64,000 bases of DNA from Bradysia coprophila (taxonomy: Eukaryota; Arthropoda; Insecta; Diptera; Sciaridae). Every line of letters starts with the position of its first letter. Position 1 is the stretch's first letter. Made by a program: the position numbers and the translations under genes. Positions 12,181 through 24,215 of this stretch are shown piece after piece. The stretch is taken from contig NW_023503332.1 of assembly GCF_014529535.1 (NCBI RefSeq), forward strand, positions 1 to 64,000, in the 5' to 3' direction. The notes beneath the pieces were generated by a model. The model was not told where the DNA came from. It worked only from the letters and a program-made list of their open reading frames with translations, and did no database searches.

Positions 12181-13942
12181 TCACTTGAAATAAATGTGCG
12201 ACCTGGAAGATGTAGTGTCACTCTTCTCGGATGTATTCAGTGTAACGGTCTCCTCCTCTTCGCTGTTACTTGATTCAACTGAAAATAGGAAAATCACAGA
12301 GAAATAAGAATTCGGAAAGGTATTTGTGAAACGTGGGAAATAAAACCAAGCGGTGGAAAAAGCAGATTTGAAGTGTCCAAATAACGATCCCAAAAATTGA
12401 ACTCACCAAAAATCGCCCCTTTCGAGTTGTTCTTCTTTTTCTTCTTCTTCTTCGTCTTCTTCTTTTTGACACTCCTTTCTGTAGCTTCTTCCTCTTCATC
12501 TTTCACCACCGGCAACACCTCGGCCATTTGGAAGTCTTCTCCATCATCACTATCAGCTGAATCACTTTCCGACTCCCATTTATCTGGTATTAGGACCGCC
12601 GATGTATCGTCCAATAATTGTACTGCAAAGCCGAAAGCCAAAATTTTAAAGATTTTATCAAATTATCTCAAATCGATGGACCAACCTTTATCTGCAACTT
12701 TTTCATCGTCCTCACTCATCCGTTCGTCGTCATTACTCTCATCGGCTTCGTTTAGCTTGAAGCGTTTCAACTTGATGCTCAAACGGTCCTGCTTCATCGA
12801 AGTAATTTTATTCATACGAACACACTCGGTGAAACCAACCAGCTGATTTTGAGACCTGCAATGACTCAATCATCAATCATCGTTTCAAAATCCAATAACG
12901 TTTTGTCGGTCACATTACCGGCTTGTTTCATCCTTTTGTAAAGCGTCTTTGATCATGTCAACTAACAGTTTGGCTCGCTTGGCACCACGAGTGGCACACT
13001 GTAACAGTAGTTCTGAACTTGTGAGGGTTATTCCACCGAAATGTAATCCACACAATTCCCGATACGAGTTCAATCCGAACACTAAATTTGCTTCGGACAC
13101 CCGTTCTTCCATAGCTGTCGGATCCGCAATGGCAGTTGCACTAAAAAGATTGATTTTAGGACTTATACGTGTCGAAACTACAAACTCAAGCAATTAACCC
13201 GTTGTTGAAGATTGCGTATGAAATGCAGACTGGATGGTGGTGAAGGACGATTGGAATTGGATCTTTTTCGGCGTGAGTGTGAATGATGAATTCGTCACCT
13301 GTGGTTGTAACGTCTGGCCGTTTAAAATGTGCCAGAGCAGTTAGGGCAGCAATCGAAGCACAATCTAAAACAGAAACATTCGGCATCAGTTGTTGAACGA
13401 GTCACAATTCCTGTCCTGTACCCACCAATAATATTCCCTTCGTGATTCAAAACGTTCAGGTCCACCCGCAAATTCCACACCTTCTCTTCGGCAATGATAC
13501 ACAACGACTCCAAGTCAATGCACCGTGAATCCTTTAAGGCACGCTCTAAGATGCGATTCACCTGAACACTTAAATCACTGCTCCGATTCGCTTCGAAATG
13601 TTGTGCAGCCATCGGACCAAGTTCCACCTTAATGAACAGAAGTCCCTCATTCGGTCGGGTCGATTTGGGTTGAGCTACTTCGCAAGTGACCTGTGCCAAT
13701 ACCCGTGTTTCACCCAGCGACACATGCACACTGCCCCAGTCAGAACCGAAATTTATTTTTATCGGCCGAAATTCATTTAAATCCCGTCCATCGAGACGTA
13801 GCTGCAACGGTTTCAGGAAAATGATTCGATTTGAGGTTGACGAAAATTTGGATGTGAGTGAAAAATGGCTCACCTGTTTCTTGCTGACAATGTCCGATAT
13901 AAAGTTCTTTTCACAATTCGATATCAGGGCCGGTTTCATCAT
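12181..13942 (-). CDS. EXOSC9: Exosome complex subunit RRP45 (EXOSC9), seven exons
   Basis: Exons on the minus strand are 13942-13874, 13801-13426, 13364-13199, 13140-12919, 12855-12686, 12622-12407 and 12278-12181. All junctions are GT-AG and in phase, giving about 438 residues, the same length as the animal protein. Landmarks are S-N-C-E-K-N-F, R-L-D-G-R, I-N-F-G-S-D-W-G, the RNase PH-fold core E-S-L-C-I-I-A-E-E-K-V-W, then D-P-T-A-M-E-E-R. The tail is acidic and then lysine-rich. RRP45 is a catalytically inactive RNase PH-type ring subunit of the nuclear and cytoplasmic RNA exosome, which degrades and trims RNA 3' ends. Two ATGs stand in tandem at the start (13942 and 13939); the second matches the usual start M-K. 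I see nothing broken. Confidence 0.95.
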
Positions 13943-14195
13943 AATTTTAAGTTTCAACGAAAGTGCCAAAACTATTTTGTTGGTATAATGACAACAATAA
14001 CAGAGGTTATGTGCTAGACATGCCGGACATAAATGGGCGCGTTTAATGATAAGTTTAATGTGCGGTTCTCTTTTGTCATACTGCGCGCAATTTCATTGGA
14101 AGATTTAAACACAAAAGAATTTACGCGTAAAAATCTCCTATATTAAAACAAAAGTTCTGAAAGAACAGGTTATGGGATAGCACAAACGAAGCATT

Positions 14196-14327
14196 GAAAA
14201 CGTGTTTTGGTCCTAGTTTTCATTGACAGATGCAACAATCGCAATTTTCGATAGAGAAATTTCTAATTTTGTTTGACAGTTTCGACAATTTCGTCATGAA
14301 AACAAGGACCAAAACACGTTTTCAAAG
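14196..14327. mobile_element. Small palindromic MITE (GAAAACGTGTTTTGGTCC)
   Basis: GAAAACGTGTTTTGGTCCTA at the left pairs with its near complement GGACCAAAACACGTTTTC at the right, with about 70 bases between. It is non-coding. Confidence 0.6.
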
Positions 14328-14841
14328 CCTTGTTTGTTTTCAGCCCAAGACACCCACGAAGGCGGGTGACACAGACATTTTGACGAATAGACACATTTTG
14401 TTGAACAGACTCATTACAGATTGTTTGAAATGTCAACTTGTTTATCAAACCGATAGACAAAAAAATTCTAGTGGTTCTAACTAACTAACTAACTAGTGAA
14501 ACAGCGCCAAATAAACCTACCTTCCATGGTCGGTTAATTCGGCGGTGCATTTCGATCAATGGAAAATTGATTGTTTTTATCTTTTAACGGATGAATGAAC
14601 CTATTAGAGGCATCTTCATCAATTATTGCCTGAAAAATAACAAAAAAACCACTTTTCAGACTATGGTCTTAGACAACTTCAGGTGGTGAAAAGTCAAAAA
14701 ACCTAAAATTTTCCGGTAGCGTTACCATCTAACGCATCTAACCTTCACCAAAAAAGCTTTTAGCTATTTTTGTCAATTTTTTTTTTGTTTATTCTACATG
14801 GTATGACCGCAGGGTACTTAAAACGATTTTTCGGTTGCTAG

Positions 14842-14946
14842 GAATCTCGCGCCGCGTCATTCACAAAAATTATCATTTTGACACATTTTGTATAAGGTAG
14901 ATGTCACTATGTGAATTATTGTGAATGACGCGGCGCGAGATTCCTT
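14842..14946. mobile_element. Palindrome with GC-rich arms (GGAATCTCGCGCCGCG)
   Basis: GGAATCTCGCGCCGCGTCAT at the left and ATGACGCGGCGCGAGATTCC at the right are exact complements of about 26 bases, separated by about 55 bases. The arms are far more GC-rich than their surroundings. Confidence 0.65.
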
Positions 14947-14959
14947 AACACCGTTTTTT

Positions 14960-15135
14960 CATACCTAGGACCCGAAAAGTGCGACGAAGTCCAATATGAA
15001 AAATACTATTCGTACCACGCACGGACTAAAAGTCTTTTTTAGCGTATTCGATTCCAGACCTCGCCCTCGGCTCGTCTGGAAACCTCTCACACGCTAAAAA
15101 AAGACTTTTAGTCGTAGGTACGAAATGTACTATTT
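14960..15135. mobile_element. MITE family with flipped centre, copy 1
   Basis: It begins with CATACCTAGGACCCGAAAAG and contains GACTAAAAGTCTTTTTTAGC. It also has a central stretch reading CGATTCCAGACCTCGCCCTC, then the complement of the hairpin arm and GTACGAAATG. The second copy at 41808-41975 has the same outer parts, but the central stretch is in reverse complement. Confidence 0.7.
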
Positions 15136-15362
15136 TATTGTCGCTGCTTAGTACATTTTTGATTTTTGTACCAGCATTGTTGAATGTCGTTCGAAATGAT
15201 CGACTCGTTTTTTAATTTTCTGAATGTTCAGTTTTCGGCAACAACGATTTTCTTTTATAGTAACTTTTAATTGTCTTCGGCAATTCACGCCGTAAGTATG
15301 CCTAAAATTTGAATTTTAAGTGAACCAAAAAATACGTTTCAACACCTTACTTGTATAAAAAT

Positions 15363-15578
15363 CCAAGGTAAATATAGTGAGGAGGTAATGAACATGGTTG
15401 ACTAAGATTTACTTGTGTTTCACAAAAATATTTTCACTATCTCACAAAAGATGGTCCGACTTTCTATTCCAATTTTTGCTTTCAACGAAGGAATGAGATG
15501 GCGTTTGTATCGAACTTTCGTGCCACCGCACATCTGATTCGGTTATATATGGCATACCTCACTATATTTACCTTGTAA
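15363..15578. mobile_element. MITE with AAGGTAAATATAGTGAGG ends
   Basis: AAGGTAAATATAGTGAGG at the left pairs with CCTCACTATATTTACCTT at the right. The interior holds TATCGAACTTTCGTGCC, shared with 11815-11990. It is non-coding. Confidence 0.65.
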
Positions 15579-17454
15579 AAATCTAGACCAAAGGTTCCTG
15601 AAGGTCGATTTTCAGAGTAAATTGGAAAATTCAATTATTAAAAAAAAGTAGTCGCAAATCAGTGGGTATGTCGTTGTAACGTTTCACTTTGAAGGTATTT
15701 TCATAGAAATTGAATTTTGGACAGGCAATGGAATTTTCGGAACTAAATGGAAACATTCTAATTTCGAGTGGAAATTAAATTGAATATTTAGGATTGTTGC
15801 GTTCTCGGACTCCGCTTCAATTTAATTTATTTCTGTTTTGATAAGGACAAACCCAAAAGACAGAGCTGCTTCTAGGTAAAGTAATTCATCGGTATAATAT
15901 TTATGCTTAGTTCGCGATTGTAGGGTAGTTGTTAACGGTCGTTCTGTAGTACGTGAAGCCCAACATGATCTTCCTGGAAATATATTGGGGCTATACGTAA
16001 GTAACCGCATACTCAATTTCGACATTATGTATTGAGCAAGATTTGTTGTTGTTTTACGTTGAAATTTTATCGAACTAGTGCAAAAATACGTTCATTTTGA
16101 TTCGTTTGATAGTAAACGTTGACATTTTTAAATCTCTAAAAGTGCAAAAAAAACATTGTCTGCTTATGTACACATAATGGTGTTCATTTAATGATTCTCA
16201 TACCTAACCTATTATCTGGTTCAGCAATATGAGCATACCTTCCGCTAAATATATTGAAAACCACTGTTTGGTTATGAATGGAAAGGACACTCATTGAAAA
16301 ATCGTCTGCTTACCCTCGTCTTTTCTACTTTGTGTGAACGTGAACCACACGCTGTATTATTAATCAAGGAAGCTTTAAGCTTTTACGTTATGTTAACGAA
16401 AATATGGTATTCCCTTGATATTACAATTACGTTCATGTGTCAGTTACTCATGCTCATAAAAAGATAATCTTTTCTGAAACTTAGTGTCGAAAACTAAAAG
16501 TTTTGTTGCTATTTCGACACGTGCATCGAAATGGTTATTAATGACATCGAGTGCGATGAAGTACTTTATGAGGCTCTAAATGTGTAATTATGACACAAGG
16601 CCGCAGGCCGCGTGTGATAATACACGTCGTGAGCCTTAATAAAGTATTTTGCAGGGAGATTTATACAACGTTATATGCAACAGAGTCATTTAAAGTTCGT
16701 AATTTTCGAATATTGTGATGGTGAGTTGAATAAATACCTATTTTAGGCAAACAATGTATGTACATTGTCTCAATCGACCTGTAACCTCGTCAATTGCACA
16801 TCTAATGCCTAAAAGGGCATTTAAAGAAAATCTTTCGGTCGCATAAATAACTAATTAAAAAACGCATAATTAATGCCGAGCGATAGATTCTCATAATAAA
16901 TAAAACGCTCATGTACCGATGATCGTGTATATACATTACGTTATGCATAAATAAATAACATATTTTCAACAAACATGCGCACAATTGAAAAACTATATAG
17001 AAAACTAATGTTTTTGAAGTGAGACCAATATTATTTTTTGTTTTAGTAGTAGTCTATATTGTTGCCTTGACATTGAATCAATTCTATATACGGAGGAAAC
17101 ACTAAGATTGTTCGTCAAATTGTTGTTGTCATTTTTATTATAAAATTCTTGCGGTGAAAAGCTTTGGTTCTTTTAGTGATTTTTTTTAGAGTTCTAATTT
17201 ACCGACAGCATTAGTGTTAAAGAAAATTTGCCTGAGCTCGGATTTTTCTATTTTGTATAAATTGTATAACAGCTTTACTACAGTGAGAAAATGTGAATTA
17301 ATTGCAATGTACTGATGTAATATGACGTCATAGCTGCAAGGTTTGTTTTTAGTTTTTAAACTGTATTTACATCTAAAATATTTGAACGCGTTTTTTGCAT
17401 TCCAATAACATGACACTCCACACAGATAAGGGGCCTACATTCAGAAATTGTTTT
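15579..17454. other. AT-rich, no gene seen; one hairpin at about 16550-16655
   Basis: AAGTACTTTATGAGGCTC near 16558 pairs with GAGCCTTAATAAAGTATTT near 16631, and inside it TAATTATGACACAAGG faces the GTGTGATAATACACG stretch. The rest is AT-rich, without codon structure. Confidence 0.5.
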
Positions 17455-17690
17455 TTTTAGAATTTTCAAGAATTTTATCAAATTGTCCAAAATTCTTAAA
17501 TTATAGAAGTTCTTGGAAAATTAGAATTTTCAGCATTTTCAAGAATTTCAAGAGAGTTTCAACAATTTAATTTCTTGAAAATTCTAGAAATTCTTGATAC
17601 AATCGATTTCATGAATTTCGAACATTTTCAAGAATTTCAGGAATGCCCAAGAATAAATTTCACGAAAATAGTCTTTCATATATAAATGTA
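17455..17690. repeat. AAGAATTTC-type irregular repeat
   Basis: Short units such as TTCAAGAATTT and TTCTTGAAAATT recur in both orientations. It resembles the arrays at 3.5 and 5.4 kb. Confidence 0.5.
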
Positions 17691-17729
17691 TTTATAATAG
17701 CAAGGTAGAAAATACAGTACAGCCGGTAG

Positions 17730-19286
17730 CTCTGACAGCTTCTACAATGGTTCAACGTCGAATGTGTCAAACACATATTATTCATCCTCCCCGAGATTGA
17801 TCGGCAAATCAATTCGCCAGAAGAGTGCAAGGAAGATGAATATCTTCATCTTTACGATGATGTCTTCACACATTGGTCTGAAGGGGCAGCCAGCAGCATG
17901 GCCGAAAAGGAAGATCCGACACCAAATATTGACTGCGGTCCCAGCACCGATGAGGTGAGTGTGTGAAGTCCTTGTCAATTCCAACGGAATTCCATCTCCT
18001 AAATTTTTTGTTCACTTAGAAACAAGCACCGTGCCGCCAAATAATAGAAAAAATTGTTGGAGAGGTGAGAAATGTAACAAAAATGCACGGCGACATCTTT
18101 GATCGTTTCTCTGTAGGTGAGTGTAATTATGCACATTTTTCTCAATTTTTTTGTCATGGCTGAGTCAGTTTCGTCAAATGAAGAAAATTCGTTACGCCTA
18201 GCCCGAACTAAACCATTTTGCGATCGAATCACCTTGTTAGCATACGAAATCGTACGCCAGTCCGCTTCTACAACAGAGAACCAAATTATTTGTGCCCCAC
18301 TTAATTTCGGCTTCATCTACACATACTGCTCTGTTTCACACCCAGCCTGCACCGATCAAATATTCACTTCCTTAAGTCTCCAAAAAATTCATCAAATTTG
18401 TCTTTTTTTAATTGGTAAAGAAAGTGACGTTCATACATACATAATAAAACGGCAACAACAAACAATAAACGAACTGATAATTGAGAACCGGCAGTTGAAG
18501 GACAGTTTAGCTAGTCGCAAAACTGAGCAAGTCGAATTATTCAGTGAGTACAAATTTATTTCTCGTTTTATGTAAATTGTGGGCTGTTTTGTGGACTCGT
18601 CACACTGGCTACATCGAGGGATTGCTCTATAGCAGGGTTTTTTTTTGAAGTAAAGAAATTGTACTCTTGAGCTTCAGAGGCAGCAAACGATTATTTGTAA
18701 TTACTGTTAAATAACTAAGTATTATGTACTGTTTGGGAATAAATATTGTCTTGTACTTTTTGTGTTTGGGAACTTAACTTTTGAACTTGTATGTGTCAGA
18801 AGCTGCACTTGTCTTTTTCAATGTTGGGAATAAGCCCAGAAGAAGAGGGAATACTAACAGCATTTTACTGGAAATATGAAACTACTAATTCGGAACCGGG
18901 ATGGCATTCACCAATAGGTACTGGTCAACGAAACAAAACTTATCAAAATTTAAGTTTTCTAGGAGGAATCGGCTACGGAAGCTTGATGGATTGCGTGGAA
19001 CCAGGAAATTTCCAATCCAATCACCTAGTAAAAGTTAAATTTTGATAAGTTGAATTCAAACCAGGAGAGACAATTTTCTAACACAAATTTTTGAATGCCT
19101 ACAGATGCTGGCGAACTGGCTACAAATGTAAGTCAGATCGCTGGAGAAGTGTCCAAGATATATCCGATATCATTGGAACAAAGTGCAGGTGTGACTGGTG
19201 GCGAGAATTATGGCGATGAAATCGACATGTTTGAAGGCGGTAACGATACGCTCGATATTGGCGGTGTCGATTTAGGATTGAATTAA
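17730..19286 (+). CDS. Unidentified coiled-coil protein gene with one frame break
   Basis: Four or five exons can be read. First a Ser/Asn-rich stretch (S-D-S-F-Y-N-G-S-T-S) runs up to about 17793. It then continues in another frame as E-E-C-K-E-D-E-Y-L-H-L-Y-D-D-V-F. Next comes an exon from about 18021 with I-I-E-K-I-V-G-E-V-R-N-V-T-K, then a coiled-coil exon at about 18421-18544 (Q-Q-Q-T-I-N-E-L-I-I-E-N-R-Q-L-K). The last exon, 19107-19286, ends D-T-L-D-I-G-G-V-D-L-G-L-N and a stop. The last two exons join cleanly in phase. I do not recognise the family. The frame change near 17793 lies inside an otherwise convincing reading, so either an exon boundary is missed there or the copy is damaged. 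The two damaged genes next to it favour damage. Confidence 0.5.
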
Positions 19287-19494
19287 TTTTCCATCTGGTC
19301 CTACTCGATTAAACCTAATCCACTCATAATTATCGTTCCATGAATTATTTCCCGTTTGAGTAGAGACTGCCAATCACAATAAACGAGAAATTTCTGCAAT
19401 GAAATTGCGCCTTTTATTCAAATTGAGATGCCGTGATCCACAAACAAAGATACAAAATTTGATGAAAACGAAATTCGCCGAACTCCCGTCCCGT

Positions 19495-20100
19495 TCACTC
19501 CTTCTCTGATATGGCCGTTAGATGATTTTCCACATCATCTTCGCTCAATACACGAAAGGCTGGATCCTCCTTGGTGACAATTCCGATTTCCACTTCAGAC
19601 GGCTTAAAATCAACGGCCAACACAGTCGACAAGCAGGCAATGGCCAATTGAATGGCCTCGTCTTCGCTGAAATCGGTGCGTTTCTTCAATTTCTTCTCCA
19701 AGTAAATGTTCGCCTCGGTCTGTTTGACACCAACGGAAATAGCACGAAAACCGCAGTAATATCCAGCCGGATCGGTTTTGTACACACATTCGATGGGAAT
19801 GTCGGTGCCGAATTTGTATCACCAATTGGCGGCCTCGTATCGGCCACGTTGAACTTGAGATCTACTGTCGGCTGTAGAGAAGAGATGAATTACGGTACGG
19901 CAGCCGAGAAATGAACGCAAAGCCGACTCTCTTAGCAATTCTACCGGTCATCGCGCAACCGATGTTCTTTGTGATCCGGTATAAATGAGACACCGTCGAC
20001 GCATCGATTTATTTTCCTGACACTTTCCTTTGTGTCGCCACGACGGCCACATTGGCTCTCTTCAACGCTCCCTGTTCAATCCCTTGGATAGAATGTAACT
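19495..20100 (-). pseudogene. PSMA6: Decayed proteasome subunit alpha-6 (PSMA6/Pros-alpha1) copy
   Basis: The last about 90 residues are clear on the minus strand: D-P-A-G-Y-Y-C-G-F-R-A, V-K-Q-T-E, A-I-A-C-L-S-T-V-L, D-F-K-P-S-E-V-E-I-G, with a stop at 19495. Upstream come A-D-S-R-S-Q-V-Q-R-G-R-Y-E-A-A-N-W and D-A-S-T-V-S-H-L-Y-R-I-T-K-N-I-G-C, split by a retained GT-AG intron at about 19880-19955. The copy therefore arose by DNA duplication, not retrotransposition. Stops interrupt the frame after the A-A-N-W and V-S-G-K phrases. About 35 residues before D-P-A-G-Y-Y, present in the family, are missing, and the N-terminus is degenerate. The real gene makes an alpha ring subunit of the 20S proteasome; this copy cannot. 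Confidence 0.85.
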
Positions 20101-20133
20101 GGTGTATCTTTCGTTGCATATTAAGTGTGCCAT

Positions 20134-21044
20134 ATGCTGGATAGCATGTCGCCGAAAATATCTCCGCCCGGCAAATTCAATGACATGAACCAAAGGAAAA
20201 ATTTTCACCTGCAAGCCGTACATGAAATACTGACCTCGGAGCGCAGTTACATCAATCAACTGCAGATGTTGATGAAGTAATTCGTTAATCCGCTGAAGGA
20301 GCAGGACGTGTTGAGCGTAGAGGAATTCAATGTTCTGTTCGGTCAAATCGAAATGATTTACAATTTGATCACGGAACTGTTGAAGAGCTTGGAAAGCGAT
20401 TTGAGCAAAGTGGGGAAGGCATTTCTGAGACTGGCGCCGTTTTTCACATTGTATTTCGTCTATGCATTCGACTACAATCGAGCACAAATTGTTTTGCAGG
20501 TAAACGAAACGATGTTGTCTTGGGACTAGGGACAATATGTTCATGCTCTCAATCAACTGTTTTGTCGATTTCCAGGAGCTAACCGAGAAGAACCAGCGGT
20601 TCCGTTAGTTCTTGGAACAAACTGAATCTCGGCCCGAAGTTCAGACGAAATTGATGTCACTGTTGATAGCGCCAATTCAGCGGGTTCCCAGATATCGACT
20701 GCTGCTGCAACAGGTCATCTTATATTCCAGTCCGGTCGATGACTTTGACTTCAAGATATTCCAAGGTAAACTCCAGGACAGTCGATTCGGTGATGATTTT
20801 GACCAGTGACGATTGACGTTCACAGATTCCTTCAAGGAGGTGGAAAGCACGGTGTCCCACATGAATTCTGTCGTCCAGGAGCAGGAAGTCACCCAAATGA
20901 TGATAAACTTACAAAATTCGCTGTTCGATCAAGTTCCGAAAATTATCAAGCCTAGTGAGTGGATGCTGACTGTGCGATCATGGACTCGCTTTCCAATTCC
21001 CATTTTTTCGTCCTACCCACACAGGTCGCAAAATACGACTCTAA
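20134..21044 (+). pseudogene. Decayed RhoGEF (DH domain, start of PH domain), FGD-like
   Basis: Exons near 20134-20499, 20576-20765, 20826-20953 and 21025-21044 show a DH domain: V-H-E-I-L-T-S-E-R-S-Y-I, then F-N-V-L-F-G-Q-I-E, and L-I-A-P-I-Q-R-V-P-R-Y-R-L-L-L. Then P-K-I-I-K-P marks the entry to the PH domain, where the reading stops. In-frame stops lie near 20279 (after L-M-K) and 20609 (after R-F-R), and the PH domain is lost. Intact relatives exchange GDP for GTP on Rho-family GTPases. FGD or a related GEF fits best, but the subfamily is uncertain. It lies head-to-head with the PSMA6 remnant. Confidence 0.8.
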
Positions 21045-21940
21045 TAATAATATTTGGAGTACAGCAAGAATTTAGCTTATGGCTTTCCACCTTAATTTTA
21101 ACGTTAGTGTGTTATGGTGATAGCGAGCGAGACGACGAAAGGAAAACTTAACAAAACTTAACTTAAAACTAAAAATTATAATTGCCAGACTTAACTAAAT
21201 AAACTGGAGGATTGTGAGTGGAAGGGACGGGAGGAGAGGGATTTCATGGCACCATGATTGAGCGACTAGCACGATTGTGACGAGAGATACACTAAAAACA
21301 GGCCAGAGACATTAGACTTAAGTAAACAGGCTGGAGATCGTCGGATTTTACACTCTTTATTAAGTAAAAGAAAAATTGAAAAATATTACTCAAAATTCAA
21401 TTTTTCACAAACTTCACTTCTCAACAAAATAATTAATTCGAAGCTACTGTGTACTGTTTCATACAAAGATGGTAATACCCGAAAGAATTCTTTCTTCAAA
21501 ATGAAATTCACAAAATTGAACTCTCTTTGAGAGATTTAATTGGACTTTAATTGGATTTAAAATAAAAAATTTTAACTTCAAAATAATTGTTTTAAAGTTT
21601 TTACTTCACGATTTGGCAAGGGGCTGTGTATAAATACATGAAGCTCGGACGCAGACAACTACGAACAAAACAAGCATCAAATTCAACTAACAGAGCTTTC
21701 CACTTCACTTTCCAAAGTCAGACAAACAGAGCTGGGCTCTTCCTTTTCCCATCAGGGTATCTAAAGGAATTGTCAACTTCGTCGCATACATCCAAGAATC
21801 AAAAAAACAGCAATCAATACAAACAATTGTCAACTTCCATCAAGAATTTTTGAAAAAAATCAAAACTCGAATTTAAAATTTTTCCAATTCATAAAGCTCA
21901 CAAAAATATTTTTTTCAAATTCAATGTAATCCACCAAAAA
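21045..21940. other. No gene seen
   Basis: This is repeat-like, A-rich sequence. A purine-rich stretch at 21190-21240 is the only compositional feature. Confidence 0.4.
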
Positions 21941-22019
21941 ACCCTAAAGGGTAAAAGTGTGACGCAAGTCCTTGTTTCTACTTACAAAATAACTGATATC
22001 GCTGAGGGTGACGCATTTT

Positions 22020-22292
22020 GCGCCTCAACGCAAAAGTGTTATCAACAAACAATTGACTCAAACTATTTTAGAAAGAGAATTCAAAAAAAAGTTGCGTCAC
22101 AAAGTGGCAGATGATTCGGCTTTCTTCCCATAGAATTCCATTCTTTCAGTACATATTTTTCGCTATTTTAACTATTTTCTTAACAGTAGTTTCCTCAACA
22201 TCTGCCACTTGTGACGCAACTTTTCTTTGAATTTTCTTTCTAAAATAGTTTGAGTCAATCGTTTGTTGATAACACTTTTGCGTTTTGCGTTT
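22020..22292. mobile_element. MITE with about 95-bp inverted arms (AACGCAAAAGTGTTATC)
   Basis: AACGCAAAAGTGTTATCAAC and ACTATTTTAGAAAGAGAATT in the left arm are mirrored at the right by TTCTTTCTAAAATAGT and GTTGATAACACTTTTGCG. The inner ends carry GTTGCGTCAC/GTGACGCAAC and TGGCAGATG/CATCTGCCA. There is no open frame of note. A distinct hairpin at 39300-39475 also carries a TGCGTCGCA/GGCAGAT signature. Confidence 0.75.
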
Positions 22293-22439
22293 GGGTAAGG
22301 GTCACTAGTTCTGTAAGCATCTCATGTCGACAACAGCTCAAATCCATCGAAAAATCCGATGGAAGTTACGAAGTGCCAGAGGAATCATCTTTCATCCCAA
22401 AATTTAGGAACCAACCTTGGAACAACTCACTCATGTCAT

Positions 22440-22738
22440 AATTGCCACAGTTCCAGAGATAAGTCTAAAAACTTATAGTGCCCAAATTTTTACAGTTTTT
22501 GTACATACTGCCCTATTCTACTCCCAAAACTCTAAGACTTTGCCGAAGAAACCAACCTTCCATCTGCCACAGTTCCCGAGATAAGTCTAAAAACTGATAA
22601 CGCCCAAATTTTTACAGTTTTTGTACATACTGCCCTATTTTACTCCCAAAACTCTGAGACTTTGCCGAAGAAACCAACCTACCATCTGCCACAGTTCCCG
22701 AGATAAGTCTAAAAACTGATAGTGCCCAAATTTTTCCC
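22440..22738. repeat. Tandem repeat of about 124 bp, 2.4 units
   Basis: TGCCACAGTTCC, GAGATAAGTCTAAAAAC, TGCCCAAATTTTTACAG and GACTTTGCCGAAGAAACCAA recur with a step of about 124 bases. The phrase GACTTTGCCGAAGAAA also occurs in the tandem repeat at 39945-40190, so the two are related. Confidence 0.8.
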
Positions 22739-22859
22739 GCTGCCCAACCATACCACGATTTTAGGAACCAACCTAGTGGAAGTTAATACTTAATGATCCA
22801 CACAATTTCTAACAAGAAACACATCCCAAAACAACACACATGACCATCCATTTCATGTA

Positions 22860-23400
22860 CCAAAATATACAACACACACACACACACATACAAATTGGCT
22901 TTTATATGGCATTTGTATGGAGACTTGGGGGAGCTCCAGCTCCCAAGATATGGGTTTTTTCCAACTTTTGAAAATTCCATTCTTATTTTTGGGCCATTAT
23001 TAGCCTATAACCAAAATTTCAGGAAAATCTATAGAAACGTTTTGGAGTTGCTGGATCTACTTTTCTATAGGAACTAACTAACTAACTAACTAACTAACGT
23101 AGGCGATTTCAATTATCTGAAAATACGAAATTTTGCTTATTTTCATACAAAAGTCAATATTTCGAAGTTCAATATCTCGGCCAATTTTGAAGCTGTAGTA
23201 ACGTGTGATAGCTCGTTGAACTCGTATTGATGCCCAGATTCCAAATATCTAAGTTTGGGGGTCGTTGGAGTTAAGGGGGAGAAGTAAAAAAGTTGCTGTA
23301 AATATGCTCCGCCGTCCGCAAAAAAATTTTGTTAAAACATTTTTGGTAGTGGACTTGCGTCACGCCCGCTAACTAACGTGCGGGCATGATTAGTAAAATG
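22860..23400. repeat. Dispersed repeat with AC, AACT microsatellites and a GTGATAGCTCGTT phrase
   Basis: An (AC)n run at 22868-22888 is followed by a unique-looking 150 bases, then an AACT run at 23074-23098. Next comes TGTGATAGCTCGTTGAACTC, a phrase with counterparts at 35837, 37215 and 40692. Confidence 0.5.
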
Positions 23401-24044
23401 CTCTACTCAAAAATTGGTCGTGCGGCAGCCTTAAAATGTAAAATAAAAAAAATGGTTTTCGGAAAAATGATCAGCTAGCTCTAGCGGTCATAGCACACCA
23501 TGTCCTTTTTGGAAATAAAATAATTTTTTTAAATCACTCCACCCTACTCACTATTATCCAGATTGGAAACCAATCGAATTTCGATTAAAAATCACTTCAA
23601 TTTGATTGCGCGTGTCGCATGAAACAAGTGACGAAATCCATATGAAAAATTAGGTGGTTTCGATTTTGAAAGAAGAGATTGGAAAATGTAAACCCGATTC
23701 CGCTCTGAACATGGCTGTTCGGCTGATTGAATGTTCAAATGGAAATTTAAAGATTTCCCGTTGTGAACCCGATCAGGAAGTTCGATGTTGATCTCAAGGC
23801 TATTAATGATGCAACAGTTGAATCTTTTAACTTTTGCTTCGTAATTTGGTAATTTGGATATAGAAATTTGAAGAAAACAGTGTTTTTGATGATAAATTTC
23901 GTTGAATTTCCAAAATTAGTGGTCTAATATAGTCCAAAATTGTACCAAGAACCGATGGGGTTTGTACTTTTTTGATCAATGTGATTAACCAGTGATTAAC
24001 CAGTGATTAACTAATTACGAGAGATTAAAAGTTGGTTAATCTGA

Positions 24045-24215
24045 GTATAAACATCCTCGCAACTAGCTGTGAAACTTTTGAAACTAGCGGGACGAAACGG
24101 TGTCTCTAGGTACTTTAGGGATAACGTGACTTGGACAATTTGTTCTTTGATCGGTCTTACGTAATTTTGACTTGACGAGGACAGAGAGTTGGCCTTTATG
24201 TGTTTTGTTTTCTGA
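24045..24215. repeat. Dispersed repeat D (GACGAAACGGTGTCTCTAGG), copy 1
   Basis: GACGAAACGGTGTCTCTAGG, TACTTTAGGGATAACG, TGATCGGT and CGTAATTTTGAC occur in the same order at 42720-42830. The upstream part of that longer copy also matches 31665-31810. Confidence 0.7.

Noticed and set aside
12397-12846. 149-codon plus-strand frame opposite EXOSC9
   Set aside because: It is a shadow of the acidic/lysine-rich EXOSC9 tail, reading as Ser and Phe runs.
18791-19045. Open frame of 84 codons between coiled-coil exons
   Set aside because: It lies in the intron between two exons that join in phase, and its composition is not convincing.
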